From an uncultured Planctomycetaceae bacterium (lineage in GTDB: Bacteria; Planctomycetota; Planctomycetia; Planctomycetales; Planctomycetaceae): a DNA stretch of 6,861 nt. The position numbers were made by a program, and so were the translations under genes. The stretch is taken from positions 1-6,861 of the forward strand of contig CALJUK010000374.1 of assembly GCA_937975745.1 (NCBI GenBank), read 5' to 3'. Under the pieces are notes generated by a model, which saw only the letters and a list, made by a program, of their open reading frames with translations, was not told the origin of the DNA and searched no databases. Shown one piece after another: positions 6,401-6,861 of the stretch (within the stretch, counting starts at the first letter, position 1; the number at the start of each line of letters is the position of its first letter).

Positions 6401-6861
6401 CAACGGTGGGACATTGCCGAGGCACTTGCCAGCCAGGGAGACGACGCCCTGGATCACAACCTTCCCTACCTGATCTGGTACGGCGTGAAGGACCTCGTTC
6501 CGACCGATCCGCGCCGGGCTCTCCGGTTGGCCTCCACCTCCCGGATTCCTCTTGTGACCGAGTACATCTACCGCCGCGCGGCGGCCGAACCGGAAACATT
6601 GAAGGCCTTGCTTGTGGCATTGGGGGGCGAGGCGAATCTGCTGCGTCAGAAACTGATGCTGAACGAGTTGGTGGCGGCGTTGCGGACACGAGCGAACGTC
6701 GACATGCCGTCCGATTGGCCAGCCGTCTATGCGAAACTGTCAGAGCATACCGATGCAGAACTTCGGCAGCAGGCCCAGTTTGTCACCGTGAAGTTCGGCG
6801 ACAAGTCACTCTTTCCGGCGCTGCGGGAAATCGTCGCGGGTCAGAAGTCGGAGAAATCCTC
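3479..6861 (+). CDS. Secreted VCBS/FG-GAP repeat protein fused to PVC-type dehydrogenase propeller and HEAT-like helices; 3' end outside window
   Basis: The frame is open for 1127 codons and runs off the right edge. Residues 1-25 form a Sec signal peptide with a likely cut after Ala-Arg-Ala (residues 23-25), so the protein is exported. Residues about 30-440 are VCBS/FG-GAP-type repeats with six Asp-rich calcium-type loops, starting near residues 58, 105, 209, 256, 319 and 391 (for example DFDGDGDQD at 256). From about 457 (MTVPEGFQVELAAGEP) to 828 (WDRTNGRAYKV) runs the PVC-type membrane-bound dehydrogenase (Piru_Ver_Nterm) domain, a beta-propeller related to sugar dehydrogenases, with two more Asp-rich loops at 514 and 557. 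Residues about 840-1127 are helical, HEAT-like. Relatives often end in a CxxCH cytochrome c domain; none is visible before the edge, and Cys810-His811 is not such a motif. The ATG at 3479 is chosen because it keeps the signal peptide, although no strong Shine-Dalgarno precedes it. The substrate is unknown; a periplasmic or surface redox role is inferred. Confidence 0.92.
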   Translation, partial: MRPICLIPLAITSFLLYGTGSVARAEKQTNENGMRRLIAWETRQLSDTFFSEGATVGDIDRDGHVDVISGPFWYAGPDFVKQHPFAPPKGFDPHGYSDNFFAFVDDLDGDGWLDILVLGFPGKDAAWFENPQGKERFWERHSILDIVDNESPTYTDLTGDGKREIVCSRDGYFGYASPHTDDPRLPWKFRAISDQSAGGRYTHGLGVGDVNDDGRLDLLEKSGWWEQPGELNDGRIWQKHSVVFSAAGGAQMFAYDFDGDGDQDVLTSRAAHGYGLVWYEQTVGKDGPQFEPHLIIGETPDENPYGVCFSQIHAVELADIDGDGVRDIVTGKRFWAHGPTKDLDPTAAAVVYWFRTVRSDDAGEAKSTAVSFVPHLIHNNSGIGVEVKARDLNGDGHLDVVVGNKAGTFVHFQRRQVVTAENWQRAQPVPDSAAARPLQRGIARYDGLPPEEAAQAMTVPEGFQVELAAGEPQIHQPIALTIDERGRLWIAEAHTYPVRAPEGEGRDNIVILEDRDKDGRFETRKEFITGLNLVSGLEVGFGGVWVGAAPYFLFIPDRDGDDRPDSEPEILLDGWGYQDTHETLNAFNWGPDGWLYGCQGVFTHSKIGKPGTPDNERIPLNACVWRYHPVRHDFEIFAWGSSNPWGVDFNDHGQAFISACVIPHLYHVIQGARYHRQAGKHFDPYIFGDIPTIAEHLHYTGSIRDHAWWGRDKPVDNLDTDKAGGGHAHCGAMIYLGDNWPTAYRNQIFMNNIHGNRVNMDRLERRGSGYVGKRGADFLFSNDRWYRGINLRYGPDGGVYLIDWYDPNACHRRTPETWDRTNGRAYKVTYGKTKPVDVNLSAMADGDLVELHERQNDWYVRIARRILQHRAAEKTLSAEAIAELRRRLTESTDITRELRYLWTLHAVGGLDEGLAIELLSHPSEYIRGWTVQLLAEPSAVSPRVLAAFNELSRSERTPFVRLYLASALQRLPVDQRWDIAEALASQGDDALDHNLPYLIWYGVKDLVPTDPRRALRLASTSRIPLVTEYIYRRAAAEPETLKALLVALGGEANLLRQKLMLNELVAALRTRANVDMPSDWPAVYAKLSEHTDAELRQQAQFVTVKFGDKSLFPALREIVAGQKSEKS

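Overview
The window looks like chromosomal DNA from a member of the Planctomycetota, probably order Planctomycetales. The main reason is the long plus-strand gene. It encodes an exported protein whose core is the PVC-type (Piru_Ver_Nterm / membrane-bound dehydrogenase) beta-propeller domain followed by HEAT-like helices, a family greatly expanded in Planctomycetes and Verrucomicrobia. Moderately high GC, GTG starts and generous intergenic spacing fit this. No mobile element, CRISPR array, rRNA or convincing tRNA is visible.

Layout, left to right. (1) Positions 1-1775, minus strand: prkA, an AAA+ serine protein kinase of the PrkA/YeaG family, with its C-terminal end cut by the left edge. (2) Positions 1776-2360: a 585-base stretch without a convincing gene. 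It holds a good Shine-Dalgarno for prkA, an extended -10 sigma-70-like promoter facing prkA with an inferred leader of about 300 nt, and a nested inverted repeat just after the next gene's stop. (3) Positions 2361-3259, minus strand: a two-gene unit, first a low-molecular-weight protein tyrosine phosphatase-like protein, then a four-helix membrane protein of unknown function. Their stop and start overlap in a GTGA, so they are very probably translationally coupled. (4) Positions 3260-3478: a divergent intergenic region. (5) Positions 3479-6861, plus strand: a very large secreted multidomain protein, signal peptide + VCBS/FG-GAP-type repeats + PVC dehydrogenase-type propeller + HEAT-like helices, running off the right edge. 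A C-terminal cytochrome c domain is expected outside the window but cannot be seen.

How the parts may work together: PrkA and the phosphatase-like protein are both signalling-type proteins on the same strand, but they are separated by 585 bases with their own expression signals, so a functional link is only a guess. The large plus-strand protein is exported and probably belongs to the planctomycete repertoire of surface or periplasmic redox and carbohydrate-related proteins, with its own divergent transcription unit. Most of the window is recognisable planctomycete housekeeping and family-expansion content. I do not see a clear new defence or mobile system. The points most worth a second look are the VCBS-dehydrogenase fusion, the phosphatase/membrane-protein pair and the structured non-coding region upstream of prkA.
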